A DNA stretch of 64,000 nucleotides, from contig CADECY010000017.1 in the NCBI GenBank assembly GCA_902825945.1, forward strand, positions 1 to 64,000. The letters run 5' to 3'. How positions within the stretch are numbered: position 1 is the first letter of the stretch; every line of letters begins with the position of its first letter. The notes beneath the pieces were generated by a model, which saw nothing but the letters and a program-made list of their open reading frames with translations, searched no databases and was not told the DNA's origin. Below are positions 1-9,516 of this stretch, piece by piece. The position numbers and the translations under genes were made by a program. The stretch comes from an uncultured Acidobacteriota bacterium (GTDB taxonomy: Bacteria; Acidobacteriota; Terriglobia; Bryobacterales; Bryobacteraceae).

Positions 1-415
1 GACCCGACGAGCGTTTTAGCCTGAGCCGGAGCTTGAGGGAGAGATCAGCGAATAACTTGCCGTTCAGTTCGCGAATCAAGTCGCAGCCGCTCAGACGGAG
101 GGGGTCGAGGCCGAGCGCGCCGGGCTCGATAAACTGGATCACGGAACTGACTCGCTGCAAGCCATCGATGAGTTCGATCACCCCGTCGGATTGCTCCATG
201 ACGAAGATTTGTGGGATCGGAAGTTCTAGGAGAATGGACTCGATCAACCTCGAGCGCTGGTCGTTGGACCAGCGAAAGAGGCGTTGATATTCCGGCTGAA
301 TGATCAACTCCTTGGAGGAGTAGAGATTGACGATCTCTCCGAAACTCAGATCGAGTGCTTCCGTCCGCACCCCGCCAATCCTCGAGTCGATCGCTTCTTC
401 GATTGCCAGAGCCAT
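1..415 (-). CDS. DUF262 (GmrSD-type restriction) protein, N-terminal part, cut by window edge
   Basis: Read from the reverse strand, an open frame runs from an ATG at 415 to the window edge without a stop, giving the first 138 residues. An AAAGGTG ribosome site lies just upstream of the ATG. The protein contains PEYQR followed by RFRWSNDQRS-like spacing and an IDGLQR motif, the hallmark of the DUF262 N-terminal domain. This domain occurs in GmrSD-type modification-dependent restriction enzymes and related DNase/defence proteins, where the DGQQR-like motif is proposed to bind or hydrolyse nucleotide. The C-terminal HNH part that would decide whether this is a nuclease lies outside the window. 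The assignment to DUF262 is fairly sure; a defence role is inferred from the family. Confidence 0.8.
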   Translation of the reverse strand, partial: MALAIEEAIDSRIGGVRTEALDLSFGEIVNLYSSKELIIQPEYQRLFRWSNDQRSRLIESILLELPIPQIFVMEQSDGVIELIDGLQRVSSVIQFIEPGALGLDPLRLSGCDLIRELNGKLFADLSLKLRLRLKRSSG

Positions 416-644
416 GCGTTCACCTTTCTTCTCGATTATCGCGCAGGCAAGCGCCGGTGGCTGCTGGGCTCAACCGGCTGCCTATCAATGGATAATATGG
501 ATGGGTCTCGTCGATGTCGAAAGTCGTGGAACTGCGGCGGCTGACGGGGCGCGGACTCTCAGTCTGGCTCGTGGCGCCGAAACCCCGATGCCGACTCCAC
601 TCCTTCGAAGTGAGGCCGCGGAACCCCACTGAACGTCAACGGAA

Positions 645-1538
645 TCAACCCCGGAGATGGTTCTTGAAATGGTCGAGCGTCCGCTTCCAGGCCAACTTCG
701 CCGCCGCCTCGTCATAACGAGGCGTGGTGTCGTTGTGGAAGCCGTGATTGGCGCCCTCGTACATGTGCGCGGCGTAGCTCACATGATTCGCCTTCAACGC
801 CTCTTCGTAGGCGGGCCAGCCGCCATTGATGCGGGTATCGAGCGAAGCGTAGTGCAGCAGAATCGCAGCCTTGATTTTCGGAACGTCAGCCGCTTGCGGC
901 TGACTCCCGTAGAACGGAACCGCCGCGGCGAGATCGGCGCCCAGCCGGACGGCGAGCATGTTGCAGATGCCACCGCCAAAGCAGAATCCCACAGCGCCAA
1001 GCTTGCCCGAAGAATCCTTGCGTGCCTTCAGCCAACGGGCCGCGGCCACGAAGTCCTCGGCCATCTTGGCGCGATCCACTTTCGCGAAGAGCTTGCCACC
1101 CTGTTCGTTGTCACCCGGAAATCCGCCCACGCTCGTGAGCCCGTCCGGAGCAAACGCGATGAAGTTCTCGGTAGCCAAGCGGCGGGCGACATCCTCGATG
1201 TAGGGATTCAGTCCGCGATTCTCATGAACCACGAGCACCACCGGAAGCTTGCCCTTCGCCTTGGCGGGACGTGCAAGATAGCCCCTGATCGAGCCGTTGC
1301 CTTGCGGCGAATCGACAGTGGCGGCTTCGGTCTTGATGCGCTTGTCATCCTTGGGAACCTGCTGCGCCCAGGCATAGTTGGGCCGCAGCGCCTCGAGCAG
1401 GCCCGCCGCGGTGAGTCCACCCACGGCGAATTTCTTCGCGCCCTCGAGAAAGTCCCTGCGTTCGATGTCGCCATGGACGTAGAGGTCGAAAAGTGTCAGG
1501 AGTTCCTGCGGAAAATCGGCGGCGGTTTTGCGTTCCAT
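645..1538 (-). CDS. Dienelactone hydrolase family protein with Tat-like signal
   Basis: A 297-residue alpha/beta hydrolase of the carboxymethylenebutenolidase family. The N-terminus has an RRDFL twin-arginine-like motif followed by a hydrophobic stretch ending in AWAQ, so export by the Tat system is likely. The catalytic features are a VVHENRGL oxyanion strand, GFCFGGG carrying the nucleophile cysteine, and GANHGFHN carrying the histidine. The frame remains open further upstream to 1898, but the ATG at 1538 is preferred because AGAAGGGA sits upstream of it and because an upstream start would run through the divergent transporter gene. Family members hydrolyse dienelactones in chloroaromatic degradation, though many act on other esters and lactones, so the substrate here is unknown. 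It diverges from Oar-like transporter 1 with 84 bases between starts. Confidence 0.88.
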   Translation of the reverse strand: MERKTAADFPQELLTLFDLYVHGDIERRDFLEGAKKFAVGGLTAAGLLEALRPNYAWAQQVPKDDKRIKTEAATVDSPQGNGSIRGYLARPAKAKGKLPVVLVVHENRGLNPYIEDVARRLATENFIAFAPDGLTSVGGFPGDNEQGGKLFAKVDRAKMAEDFVAAARWLKARKDSSGKLGAVGFCFGGGICNMLAVRLGADLAAAVPFYGSQPQAADVPKIKAAILLHYASLDTRINGGWPAYEEALKANHVSYAAHMYEGANHGFHNDTTPRYDEAAAKLAWKRTLDHFKNHLRG

Positions 1539-1622
1539 ACGAGTGGTCCCTTCTGGCGGAGGATAACACAGCACACCGGCCGGATCTTTGACTCCGCTCC
1601 GCGAATGTTGTATCAACGATCC

Positions 1623-4600
1623 ATGCAACGACTCGCTTTGTTGGCCGGCCCCTGCCTGATCGCGGCCGTGCTCTTCTCCCAGTCGATCACAGGCTCGATC
1701 GAAGGAGCGGTGAGCGATCCCACGGGCCTGCCCATGCAGAACATCTCCGTTCGTCTCACGCAGACCGCGACAGGAGCCGCGCGCGAAGCCTCTACAGGCG
1801 AGCGCGGCTCTTTCCTGTTCGGAAGCGTGCCTCCGGGCGAGTATTCGCTGCGGGTTTCCGCATCCGGGTTCAAGCAACTCGAGCGGCCGGGAATCCACTT
1901 GACGGCGTCGGAGAAACTCGCGGTCGGCACGTTGACGCTCGAGATCGGACAGACCACCGAACAGGTGGTCGTTCAGGACCAGATCGTGGCGGTGCAGACG
2001 GCGAGCGCCGAGCGGTCCGGCGTGCTGACGGGCGCGCAGGTGGAGAACATCGCAATCCGCGGACGCAATGTGATGAACCTGCTACGGCTGCTTCCGGGTG
2101 TCGTGGATCTGAGCGAGCCCGAAGCGATCTCGCGCAACTGGAACGTCAACGTGAACGGAATGCGCGCTTCCACCAACGCGGTCATGCTCGATGGCATGAC
2201 TGTCAACGCGATCGGCAACAACAACGTCAACACCGTGAGTATCAGTCTCGACGCGGTGGCGGAAGTGAAGGTACTGCTCAGCAACTATCAGGCCGAGTTC
2301 GGGCGCCTTTCCGGCGCGAACGTACAGATCATCACCAAGTCCGGCACGCGCGACTATCACGGCCTCGTTTCGTACTTCAAGCGGCATGAGCAATTCAACG
2401 CCAACAACTTTTTCAATAATTTCCTGGGCCAAGCCAAGCCTCGATACCGCTTCAATACCTGGAACTACAATGTGGGCGGGCCCGTGCCTGTTCCTGGGGG
2501 CTTCAACCGCAGGCGCGACAAGCTGTTCTTCTTCTGGTCACAGGAGTTCTGGCCGCTGATCGTCAATCAGCCGATCTCGCAGCGGACTTCGCCGACGGCC
2601 GCCGAGCGGGGCGGCGATTTCTCGCAGTCGCTCGACGTGAACAACCGGCTCATCGTCGTACGCGATCCGTCGACGCGGCAGCCCGTCCCGGGGAACCGGA
2701 TTCCCACGAGCCAGCTCGATCCGAACGGGCGCGCTCTGCTGAGCGTGTTTCCGCAACCGAACTTTTTCGACCGCACCGTTTCCGCGGGCCGCTACAACTA
2801 TGTCTTCCAGGGACAGAACCGGACGCCGCTCCGCACGCACACCGGCAAGGTGGACTTCAACGCGAATCCGCGAAACTCGATCGCGTTCAGCTTCACACTT
2901 TCTTCCGACATCAACGAAGGCGGGCTCGGACTGCCAGGAACGAACCGCCCCAACTGGGAGCAGATGATCCAGAGCGCATCACGCCCGGGCCGGATCGTCG
3001 TGGGTCGATACACGCGCGTCTTCAGCCCGGTGCTGCTCAACGAACTGAATATCGGATTCAGCAAGAGGCCCGAACTCGACTCGACACCGGATGCCGAGTT
3101 AAGGCGTAATCAGCGCGAGACGATCGGCTTCCGCGCGCCGCAGTTTTCGCCGGCGAGCAATCCGCTGGGAGTGATCCCGAACGCGACCTTCGCCGGAATT
3201 TCGCAGCCGCTCGATCTGCGCATCGAGGGCCGGTTTCCGCACAGCGCCTCGCACGACACGCTCAGCATCACGGACAACATCACGAAGTCGCTCTCCGGCC
3301 ACACTCTCAAGGCGGGCTTCTACTTCGACACGATCTGGCGCGGCTCCTACAATCCACTCAATTTCAACGGACTCTACGATTTCGGCACCAGCGCCAACAA
3401 TCCGCTCGACACGGCACATCCTTACGCCAACACGCTCTACGGAGTCTTCAACACTTACACTGAGGCGTCGGCGCGGCCCTATACCAACTACATCACCCGC
3501 AACATCGAATGGTTTGCGCAGGACACCTGGAAGGTGAACAGCCACCTGACGCTCGACTTCGGCATGCGCTTCCAGTGGATACCGCCGTTCGACGTTCGGA
3601 ACGACACGCTGAGCGCGTTCCTCGAATCCCGGTTCGATCGAGCGAAGGCTCCGCAACTAATCGGGCCAGCTTCGGTCAACGGCGCCCGAGTGGGCGTTCA
3701 TCCCGTGACGGGTGCGGTGTTTCCGGCGGCGGCGATCGGTGCGTTCGCGCCGGGAACCGGAGATCCGCTGAACGGGCTGGTGGTCGCGGAGCGCGATTCC
3801 ACGGTGATCCTCAACGATCGCGGTGTCCACTTCGCGCCGCGCATCGGCTTCGCATACGATCCATTTGGAACCGGCAAGACCGCGATCCGCGGCGGACTAG
3901 GGCTGTTCTACAACCGTGAGTCCGCCGGATTTCTGACGAACGCGCTCACCCAGGCGCCGCTCGTCGATTCGCCCACCGTGTTTTACGGCACATTCGCCAA
4001 TCTCGCGGGCGCGCGCGCACTGAGCTTCCCGCAGGATCTGACCGCGATCGATCCGGTGGCGAAGCTGCCCGGCGCCATCAACTACAGCCTCGCGGTGCAA
4101 CGCAACGTGGGGTTCAGCACGGTGCTGGATGTCGCCTACGTCGCCTCGCTCGGCCGGCACCTGCAGTGGCGCCGCAACCTGAACGCGATTCCGTTTGGGA
4201 CCAATTTCCGCCCGGAAAACGCGGACCCCGCCAATACACGCGTGCCGCTTCCGCAGAACTTCCTGCGGCCCTACGGGGGCTTCGGAAACATTCCGAATGT
4301 CGAGTTCGCTAGTTCCTCGAACTATCATTCGCTCCAGATCTCGGCGGACCGGCGCTTCTCGCGCGGACTTCAGTACGGAGTTGCCTACACGTGGTCGAAG
4401 TCGATGGACTACAACAGCGCGGAGGGCGAAGCGGTCAGCAACTTCGTGGCGCGCCGCGTTTGGAACTATGGTCCTTCGTCGTTCGACCGGATGCACGTGC
4501 TGCGGGTGAACTGGCTGTACGATCTCCCGAATCCGGGCGCGGTGCCGAAGGGGCTGCGGCACGCTCTCCACAACTGGCAGCTCTCCGGAATCTACGGCAT

Positions 4601-5045
4601 CACTTCCGGACAGCCGCTGGCGATCGGGCTTTCGACCACGACGCCGATCGATATCACGGGTTCGCCCACCGATGGCGCACGAGTCGTGTTGACGGGGAAT
4701 CCGAACCTGCCACGCGGCGACCGGACGTTCCGGCGCAACTTCGATACGAGCACGGTGCGGCTCCCGGCGGTGGGCACGATCGGCAACTCCGAGCGCTTCC
4801 CGATCCGCGGACCCTGGGCTGACAACTGGGACCTAACGCTGTTCAAGAACATCCCCATCCGAGAGCGGATGCGCGTGCAGTTCCGCTGGGAACTCTACAA
4901 CGCGCTGAACCACACGCAGTTCACAGCCGTCGACACCGGCGCGCGGTTCGACGCGCAGGGCAATCAAGCGAACGCGCGGTTGGGTGAGTTCACCGCCGCG
5001 CGGAACGCGCGAGTCATGCAGTTTGCGCTGCGGTTCTACTTCTGA
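1623..5045 (+). CDS. Oar-like TonB-dependent outer-membrane transporter 1
   Basis: About 1140 residues. A signal peptide ([10 protein letters not shown] to LFSQS) is followed by a carboxypeptidase-regulatory-like beta-sandwich ([12 protein letters not shown], then a [14 protein letters not shown] segment), a plug region with [15 protein letters not shown] and [15 protein letters not shown], and a long beta-barrel ending in the aromatic signature LRFYF. This is the Oar/SusC-like architecture that is greatly expanded in Solibacter-type Acidobacteriota and is taken to import large or complexed ligands using TonB energy. The frame is open from 657, but that upstream part antisenses the hydrolase gene; ATG 1605 (MLYQRS) and ATG 1623 are both possible, and 1623 gives the clean signal peptide. 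Substrate unknown. Confidence 0.88.
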   Translation: MQRLALLAGPCLIAAVLFSQSITGSIEGAVSDPTGLPMQNISVRLTQTATGAAREASTGERGSFLFGSVPPGEYSLRVSASGFKQLERPGIHLTASEKLAVGTLTLEIGQTTEQVVVQDQIVAVQTASAERSGVLTGAQVENIAIRGRNVMNLLRLLPGVVDLSEPEAISRNWNVNVNGMRASTNAVMLDGMTVNAIGNNNVNTVSISLDAVAEVKVLLSNYQAEFGRLSGANVQIITKSGTRDYHGLVSYFKRHEQFNANNFFNNFLGQAKPRYRFNTWNYNVGGPVPVPGGFNRRRDKLFFFWSQEFWPLIVNQPISQRTSPTAAERGGDFSQSLDVNNRLIVVRDPSTRQPVPGNRIPTSQLDPNGRALLSVFPQPNFFDRTVSAGRYNYVFQGQNRTPLRTHTGKVDFNANPRNSIAFSFTLSSDINEGGLGLPGTNRPNWEQMIQSASRPGRIVVGRYTRVFSPVLLNELNIGFSKRPELDSTPDAELRRNQRETIGFRAPQFSPASNPLGVIPNATFAGISQPLDLRIEGRFPHSASHDTLSITDNITKSLSGHTLKAGFYFDTIWRGSYNPLNFNGLYDFGTSANNPLDTAHPYANTLYGVFNTYTEASARPYTNYITRNIEWFAQDTWKVNSHLTLDFGMRFQWIPPFDVRNDTLSAFLESRFDRAKAPQLIGPASVNGARVGVHPVTGAVFPAAAIGAFAPGTGDPLNGLVVAERDSTVILNDRGVHFAPRIGFAYDPFGTGKTAIRGGLGLFYNRESAGFLTNALTQAPLVDSPTVFYGTFANLAGARALSFPQDLTAIDPVAKLPGAINYSLAVQRNVGFSTVLDVAYVASLGRHLQWRRNLNAIPFGTNFRPENADPANTRVPLPQNFLRPYGGFGNIPNVEFASSSNYHSLQISADRRFSRGLQYGVAYTWSKSMDYNSAEGEAVSNFVARRVWNYGPSSFDRMHVLRVNWLYDLPNPGAVPKGLRHALHNWQLSGIYGITSGQPLAIGLSTTTPIDITGSPTDGARVVLTGNPNLPRGDRTFRRNFDTSTVRLPAVGTIGNSERFPIRGPWADNWDLTLFKNIPIRERMRVQFRWELYNALNHTQFTAVDTGARFDAQGNQANARLGEFTAARNARVMQFALRFYF

Positions 5046-5054
5046 TCGCGATTC

Positions 5055-5074
5055 GTCGAGCGCCGCAGCTCGAC
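5055..5074. terminator. Hairpin between convergent genes
   Basis: A perfect 7-bp stem (GTCGAGC, loop GCCGCA, GCTCGAC) lies in the 64-base gap between the 3' ends of Oar-like transporter 1 and the CPCC gene. There is no T-tract on either strand, so a bidirectional transcript end is plausible but not certain. Confidence 0.35.
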
Positions 5075-5109
5075 CAACAGAGAGGCTTCGACGCGGTGGC
5101 AGGCATCGA

Positions 5110-5670
5110 TCACGGGCGGTCGAATTGTTTCTTCATATTCGGCCATCCGAAGGTCCCTTCCGCGAACGCGGCGGCGGACCAAAGGTTCCTCACTTCACCG
5201 ATGGGCATGTCATCCATTTCGCTGACCACCCCGACGAATGTGAGGAGGCTCTCCTCGGCCGGTTCCCAGCTCAGTATTGGCCAGGAAAGCGCGGCAATCG
5301 CGTCACATCCTTCGAGCATCGGAATGTGGCCCGCCCTGACACTTCGCACCAAGCCGAGCAAGGCAACCCTCAAGGTGCGTTCCCTCATGGTTCGCAGTTC
5401 GGGATCGAGGCCTTGCAGCATTGGTGACGGCGGAACCTCTCCGTGACTCGGGCTCCGCACGTACTTGAGCGCATCGAGTTCCGACGCGCCGAATTCGACG
5501 AAGTTTCCCCGCGCTTCATCGAGGGCGACTCGATTGGCGCCGCCCGTGAAACCAGAGTCCTCGTTCTGAACCGGATCGTCCTCCCAGAAACAGACCGGGC
5601 AGATTTCGTAGCCGCCCGGATCGGAGAGCGTCAGGAATCCACAGCAGCGGCATGGATACGTTCTGGTCAC
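5110..5670 (-). CDS. CPCC-motif cysteine-rich domain protein
   Basis: A 186-residue cytoplasmic protein starting VTRTYPCRCCGF. The N-terminus has two cysteine clusters, CRCCGF and ICPVCFWEDD, the pattern of the CPCC family (PF14206 type), which probably bind a metal. The rest has no recognised domain. The GTG at 5670 shares bases with the TGA of the upstream permease-amidohydrolase gene (GTGA overlap), which supports this start and translational coupling. It is the last gene of the minus-strand run starting at 11688. Family function is unknown; it is often found singly as a small cargo gene. A longer reading to 5898 exists but lies inside the amidohydrolase gene. Confidence 0.72.
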   Translation of the reverse strand: MTRTYPCRCCGFLTLSDPGGYEICPVCFWEDDPVQNEDSGFTGGANRVALDEARGNFVEFGASELDALKYVRSPSHGEVPPSPMLQGLDPELRTMRERTLRVALLGLVRSVRAGHIPMLEGCDAIAALSWPILSWEPAEESLLTFVGVVSEMDDMPIGEVRNLWSAAAFAEGTFGWPNMKKQFDRP

Positions 5671-7856
5671 CGCTGGTCGAACAAATCCTGCCGGTCGATC
5701 CGCTCGCCTTTCAACAGCACCGATGAGATCCGCTCGGTCGCCGCGATGTCGGTGAGCGGATTTCCATCGACGATCAGCAGTGACGCCTCGTAGCCGGGCT
5801 TGATCATTCCGATCCGGTTCTCCGCGCCGATGATCTTCGCGGCGTTGGACGTCGCGGCCTGCAATGCGACGGAAGGCGGAACGCCCGCCTGAACCCAAAG
5901 CTGCAGTTCGCGGTGAATCGCCGGGCCGTGGAACGTCAGCGGATTCCCGGCGTCGGTCCCGGCTACGAGCTTGACTCCCGCTTGCCAGGCGCGCTTCAGG
6001 TTATCCAGTTGCTGCTCGACGTTCGCCGGATACGGGAACGCCGCTCCCTTTCCGCTTTCGATCACCGCGCGTGTTTGGCGCAGGAAATCGGGGCTCGGTG
6101 CTACTTGCTGCACGAGGCTGCGGGATAGCAGGTCCGTCTTGCGTTGCTGAAGGTGCGTCACCGCTTCCACCACGGAAAGTGCCGGATCGTAGGCGGCGCC
6201 CTGTTGCCTCATGAGGGCGAATAGTGAATCGGGGATCTTCTCGCGGGCCCCGTGCTCGATGGTCGAAGCTCCGGCGGCAGCCGCGTCGGCGATATCGGCG
6301 GCATCGCCCGTGTGCACGGCGAGCGGCAGCCCTTCCGCCTTCGCTTGCCGCGCGATCGCCGTGAAGATCGCACGATCCATTCTCTGGAACGGCATCCCCG
6401 CGAAGCCCGAATCGAGTACGGCCTTGATCGCCTGCGCGCCCTGCTTCTTCAACTCGCTCACCATTCTGGCCGCTTGCTCGGGCGACTCGGGCAAACGCAC
6501 GAACTCGCGATCGGCCTGCTCACGCACCTGAGGCGGCGCGTTCTTCAGGATCTCGGTGCCGTGTCCGCCACGCGCGGTGAACAGCGGACCCGCCGCGAAC
6601 AATTCGGCGCCCTGCCAGATTCCGCGATCCATGTCGCGCTTCAATGCCAGTGCGGCCGTCGTGAAGTCGCCTACCGAACGGACCGCGATCACACCGCAGA
6701 ACAATTGCGCGGCAAGCGAGCGGCGCTGGGTCTTGGCGAGATCGAACGGCGCACCGGATTCCATCGATCCGCCCGTGGCGCCGAGGTGGACATGCAGATC
6801 GATCAGGCCCGGCATGATCGTCTTGCCCGCGGCTTCGATGGCATCCGCCCGCAGCGATTCCGGACTCGGCGGGGTGTCCCTGTATACCGCCGCGATCTTG
6901 CCTTCCTTGATCAGAACCGCGCCGTTCGGAATTACCGTGCCGTCGCCCACGAAGATCATCGCGTTGCGAATCAGGCGGGTGTGGTTGCGGCGGACCTCGC
7001 GGTCGAGCTTGCGCGCCTCATAGATGTGATCCTTCGACCAAGCCTGATAAATACCGAGCACCAAAAACGGAGCGAGCACAGCAAGCACCCAAGCCTTGGC
7101 CTTGCGAGGTAGCTTCTCTTCCTTTTCCCACCGGAACAGCTTGGTGGCGACAAAGGTGCCCACGATGGCCGAAAGCACGAGACCCGCGACCGACTGCCAG
7201 TTGGCGGCAATGCCTTCCGACCGCAGCATCACGTGTTGAATGCCGGTATTGAGGTACGAAGCCGGCAGAAACTGCGAAACGATCTGCGCGCCCGAGGGCA
7301 GCATGCTAACCGGAATCGTGGCTCCGCTGAGGAACAACATCGGCATGTAGAGAATCTGGATGAGCACGTTGCTCTCTGCCGCCGAGTTCGCCACCGCGGC
7401 CACGATCAGGCCGATGGCACGGAAAGCCAAACAGGCGACTGTGACCAGCGCGAACAGCGAGAATGGGCGCTCCGGCAGCGGCATTCCGTGAAGGAAATGG
7501 CTGAGCAGAATGATCATGACCGCCGACGGCAGATAGAGCAGCCAGCCGGTGACCATCGATGCGACGAGCAGCGGCGCGGGCGAGATCGGCGTGACCTTGT
7601 ATCGGCGCAGAATTCCGGCCTCGCGTTCGACGACCGCGCGAATGCCCGCGCCGAAGAGTCCGCTGCCGAGGATACCGATCACGATCACCATCGGCACGAT
7701 GCGCAGCATCGCACCCGCGCCCGCGTTGCCATCGCCCATGAACTGGCCGAAGGCGAAGAAGAAGATCAGCGGGAAAACGTAGTTGAAGAACAGCACCGAT
7801 CGCTCGCGGAAGGCGAGCCGCAGATTCAACCGGATCAGCGCCAGATATGCGTTCAC
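5667..7856 (-). CDS. ABC-2 type permease fused to amidohydrolase
   Basis: A single 729-residue frame with two unrelated domains. Residues 1-245 form an ABC-2 export permease with six predicted membrane spans (about 21-40, 50-72, 95-118, 131-157, 163-185, 222-240) and the VVEREAGILRRYKVTPIS coupling segment. After a charged stretch (RWEKEEK) there is a seventh span near 255-272. Residues 290-729 form an imidazolonepropionase-like amidohydrolase with metal ligands H355 and H357 (LHVHLG), K478, H515 (AVHTGD), H535 (EHG) and D635 (GTDAG), all present, so the enzyme is probably active. An even-to-odd span count puts the enzyme domain in the periplasm if the permease has its usual cytoplasmic N-terminus. 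The gene starts one base after the ATPase stop. Substrate unknown. Confidence 0.88.
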   Translation of the reverse strand: MNAYLALIRLNLRLAFRERSVLFFNYVFPLIFFFAFGQFMGDGNAGAGAMLRIVPMVIVIGILGSGLFGAGIRAVVEREAGILRRYKVTPISPAPLLVASMVTGWLLYLPSAVMIILLSHFLHGMPLPERPFSLFALVTVACLAFRAIGLIVAAVANSAAESNVLIQILYMPMLFLSGATIPVSMLPSGAQIVSQFLPASYLNTGIQHVMLRSEGIAANWQSVAGLVLSAIVGTFVATKLFRWEKEEKLPRKAKAWVLAVLAPFLVLGIYQAWSKDHIYEARKLDREVRRNHTRLIRNAMIFVGDGTVIPNGAVLIKEGKIAAVYRDTPPSPESLRADAIEAAGKTIMPGLIDLHVHLGATGGSMESGAPFDLAKTQRRSLAAQLFCGVIAVRSVGDFTTAALALKRDMDRGIWQGAELFAAGPLFTARGGHGTEILKNAPPQVREQADREFVRLPESPEQAARMVSELKKQGAQAIKAVLDSGFAGMPFQRMDRAIFTAIARQAKAEGLPLAVHTGDAADIADAAAAGASTIEHGAREKIPDSLFALMRQQGAAYDPALSVVEAVTHLQQRKTDLLSRSLVQQVAPSPDFLRQTRAVIESGKGAAFPYPANVEQQLDNLKRAWQAGVKLVAGTDAGNPLTFHGPAIHRELQLWVQAGVPPSVALQAATSNAAKIIGAENRIGMIKPGYEASLLIVDGNPLTDIAATERISSVLLKGERIDRQDLFDQR

Positions 7857-7857
7857 G

Positions 7858-8775
7858 CTACTCGCGGAGCCTCCTTCCGGTGAGTTCGATGAAGACGTCT
7901 TCGAGCGTGGGCCGTTTCAGGTGGATATCTTCGAGCTCGACTCCGCACTGGTCGATCCATTTGACGAGATCGGCCAGCGTGCGAGCCGGTCGATCCGACG
8001 TGGCGACAATGGTCCGGCGGTCCTCGCTCAGCGAGATGCGTTCACAGGCAAAGTCCGGCACGTCCGGCAAGGGCGCGGCGGCTCTTACTTCCACGCGCGA
8101 ATGGCCGAGTGTCTGCGCCTGGATCTCGCGCGGAGTACCGAGCGCGATCACCTTGCCTTGGTCCACGATCGCCACGCGATCGCAGAGACGCTCGGCCTCC
8201 TCGATGTAGTGCGTGGTGATCAGGATCGTGCGCTTCTCCTCGCGCAGTTCCGTGATCAGCTTGTGGATCTCCAGCCGGACTTGCGGATCGAGGCCTGTCG
8301 TGGGCTCGTCGAGAAATACCAGTTGCGGCTCGTTGATCAGGGCGAGCGCCAGCGCGAGGCGCTGCTTCTGGCCGCCGGAAAGCGTGGAGTAGAACGCGTT
8401 GCGCTTGTCGGCGAGTTGGAGCCGCTTCAGTACCATCATCGAATCGACACGCCGCGTGTAGAATGACGCGAACAGATCAAGCGCTTCGATTACCGTGCAC
8501 TTGTCGGGCAGATTCGTGGCCTGCAGGCAGACGCCGATCCGGTCCTTGATGCGATTCACCGCCTGATCGGGATCGAAGCCCAGCACGCGGACTTCGCCCG
8601 ACGTGCGCTGACGGATACCTTCCAGAATCTCGATCGTCGTTGTCTTTCCGGCACCGTTTGGGCCGAGCAATCCGAAGACTTCGCCCTGCTGGACCTCGAA
8701 GTCGATGCCGCGCACCGCTTCGAGATCCCCGTAGTTCTTGCGGAGCCCGCGAACGAAGATCGCCGGATCGGCCAT
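7858..8775 (-). CDS. ABC transporter ATP-binding protein (ABC-2 type exporter)
   Basis: A 305-residue ATPase with Walker A GPNGAGKTT (residues 38-46), Q-loop region, signature LSGGQKQRL, and Walker B LVFLDEPTTGLDP. It resembles the CcmA/NodI/DrrA class that pairs with ABC-2 permeases. The C-terminal extension after about residue 215 is typical of drug and antibiotic exporters. The ATG at 8775 is chosen because it lies two bases after the stop of the cytochrome gene; the in-frame extension to 8865 runs inside that gene. It directly precedes the permease-amidohydrolase fusion, so the two almost certainly form one exporter. Confidence 0.92.
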   Translation of the reverse strand: MADPAIFVRGLRKNYGDLEAVRGIDFEVQQGEVFGLLGPNGAGKTTTIEILEGIRQRTSGEVRVLGFDPDQAVNRIKDRIGVCLQATNLPDKCTVIEALDLFASFYTRRVDSMMVLKRLQLADKRNAFYSTLSGGQKQRLALALALINEPQLVFLDEPTTGLDPQVRLEIHKLITELREEKRTILITTHYIEEAERLCDRVAIVDQGKVIALGTPREIQAQTLGHSRVEVRAAAPLPDVPDFACERISLSEDRRTIVATSDRPARTLADLVKWIDQCGVELEDIHLKRPTLEDVFIELTGRRLRE

Positions 8776-8777
8776 CG

Positions 8778-9515
8778 TCAGCGGCTGGCCATCCACTTCA
8801 GGTACGCGGCCACCGAGTCGAGATCGGCGTCTGTGTACTTGGTGACGGCTTTCGAATGCCGCCACTCGGCGCCGCTCGAAAAGCTGACCTCACCCTTGGC
8901 GAACGTGCGCAGCACGGGCAGCGGCAAGGCGAGATCGTAGACCACGGTTTCGTTCGGACGCTGTTCCACGAGGAGCGCCGAAAATGTTTCGGAGCCCGCT
9001 TTTGCGAGCCGCACCGCAGAAGGCTTTCCGTTGCGCAGCGTGTCGTGATCGAAGGCACTGCTCGACAGCAGGTTCGGCCCGATTGCGATTCCCATCTCGT
9101 CGAGCGCGTGGCAAGTGGAGCATCGGCCCTCTCCGCGCACGGCGTCGAAGAACAGTTGCTTGCCGCGCTTTGCGTCCGCCGGAATGGCCGGACCCGATTC
9201 TCCGGCGCTGCCGGCGAGTTTCGGGTCGAGCTTGCCACCGGAAATCTTCACCACGTAGGCGATCACCGCCTCGAGTTCGGAGGCGTTGAGGCGCTCCTTC
9301 CAGCCCGGCATGCCCGTGTTCGGAATACCGTCTCGCGTCACTTTCCATACGAACTGGTGTTCGTAGTTCCGCCCGAGCAGCTTCGGCGCGCGCCCGGCGG
9401 TTCCGCCCGAACCGTGGCAGTAGCCCACCGCGCAGCTCTTATTGAATACCGCCGGCCCCATGTCCTGGGCCAGAGCTGCTCCCATCGCGGCCATCAAACA
9501 AATGATCCGCTTCAT
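8778..9515 (-). CDS. Secreted di-heme-type cytochrome c with one CX4CH motif
   Basis: A 245-residue exported protein with a signal peptide (MKRIICLMAAMGAALAQ). Domain 1 has C28-AVGY-C33-H34, a CX4CH heme motif instead of CXXCH, followed by a GMPGW methionine that fits an axial ligand. Domain 2 has canonical C132-ST-C135-H136 with GPNL downstream. It lies one base after the quinoprotein dehydrogenase stop, so it is probably the electron acceptor of that enzyme, as in quinohemoprotein systems. The reading CAVGYCH is clear in the sequence; whether heme is attached to the first motif cannot be told from sequence. Confidence 0.85.
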   Translation of the reverse strand: MKRIICLMAAMGAALAQDMGPAVFNKSCAVGYCHGSGGTAGRAPKLLGRNYEHQFVWKVTRDGIPNTGMPGWKERLNASELEAVIAYVVKISGGKLDPKLAGSAGESGPAIPADAKRGKQLFFDAVRGEGRCSTCHALDEMGIAIGPNLLSSSAFDHDTLRNGKPSAVRLAKAGSETFSALLVEQRPNETVVYDLALPLPVLRTFAKGEVSFSSGAEWRHSKAVTKYTDADLDSVAAYLKWMASR

Positions 9516-9516
9516 G

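Noticed and set aside
416-644. Short overlapping frames between the DUF262 and dienelactone hydrolase genes
   Set aside because: No motif, poor ribosome sites and inconsistent composition; treated as intergenic.
657-1622. N-terminal extension of Oar-like transporter 1 (about 320 residues before the signal peptide)
   Set aside because: It is the antisense reading of the dienelactone hydrolase gene and has no domain of its own; the signal peptide begins at 1605 or 1623.
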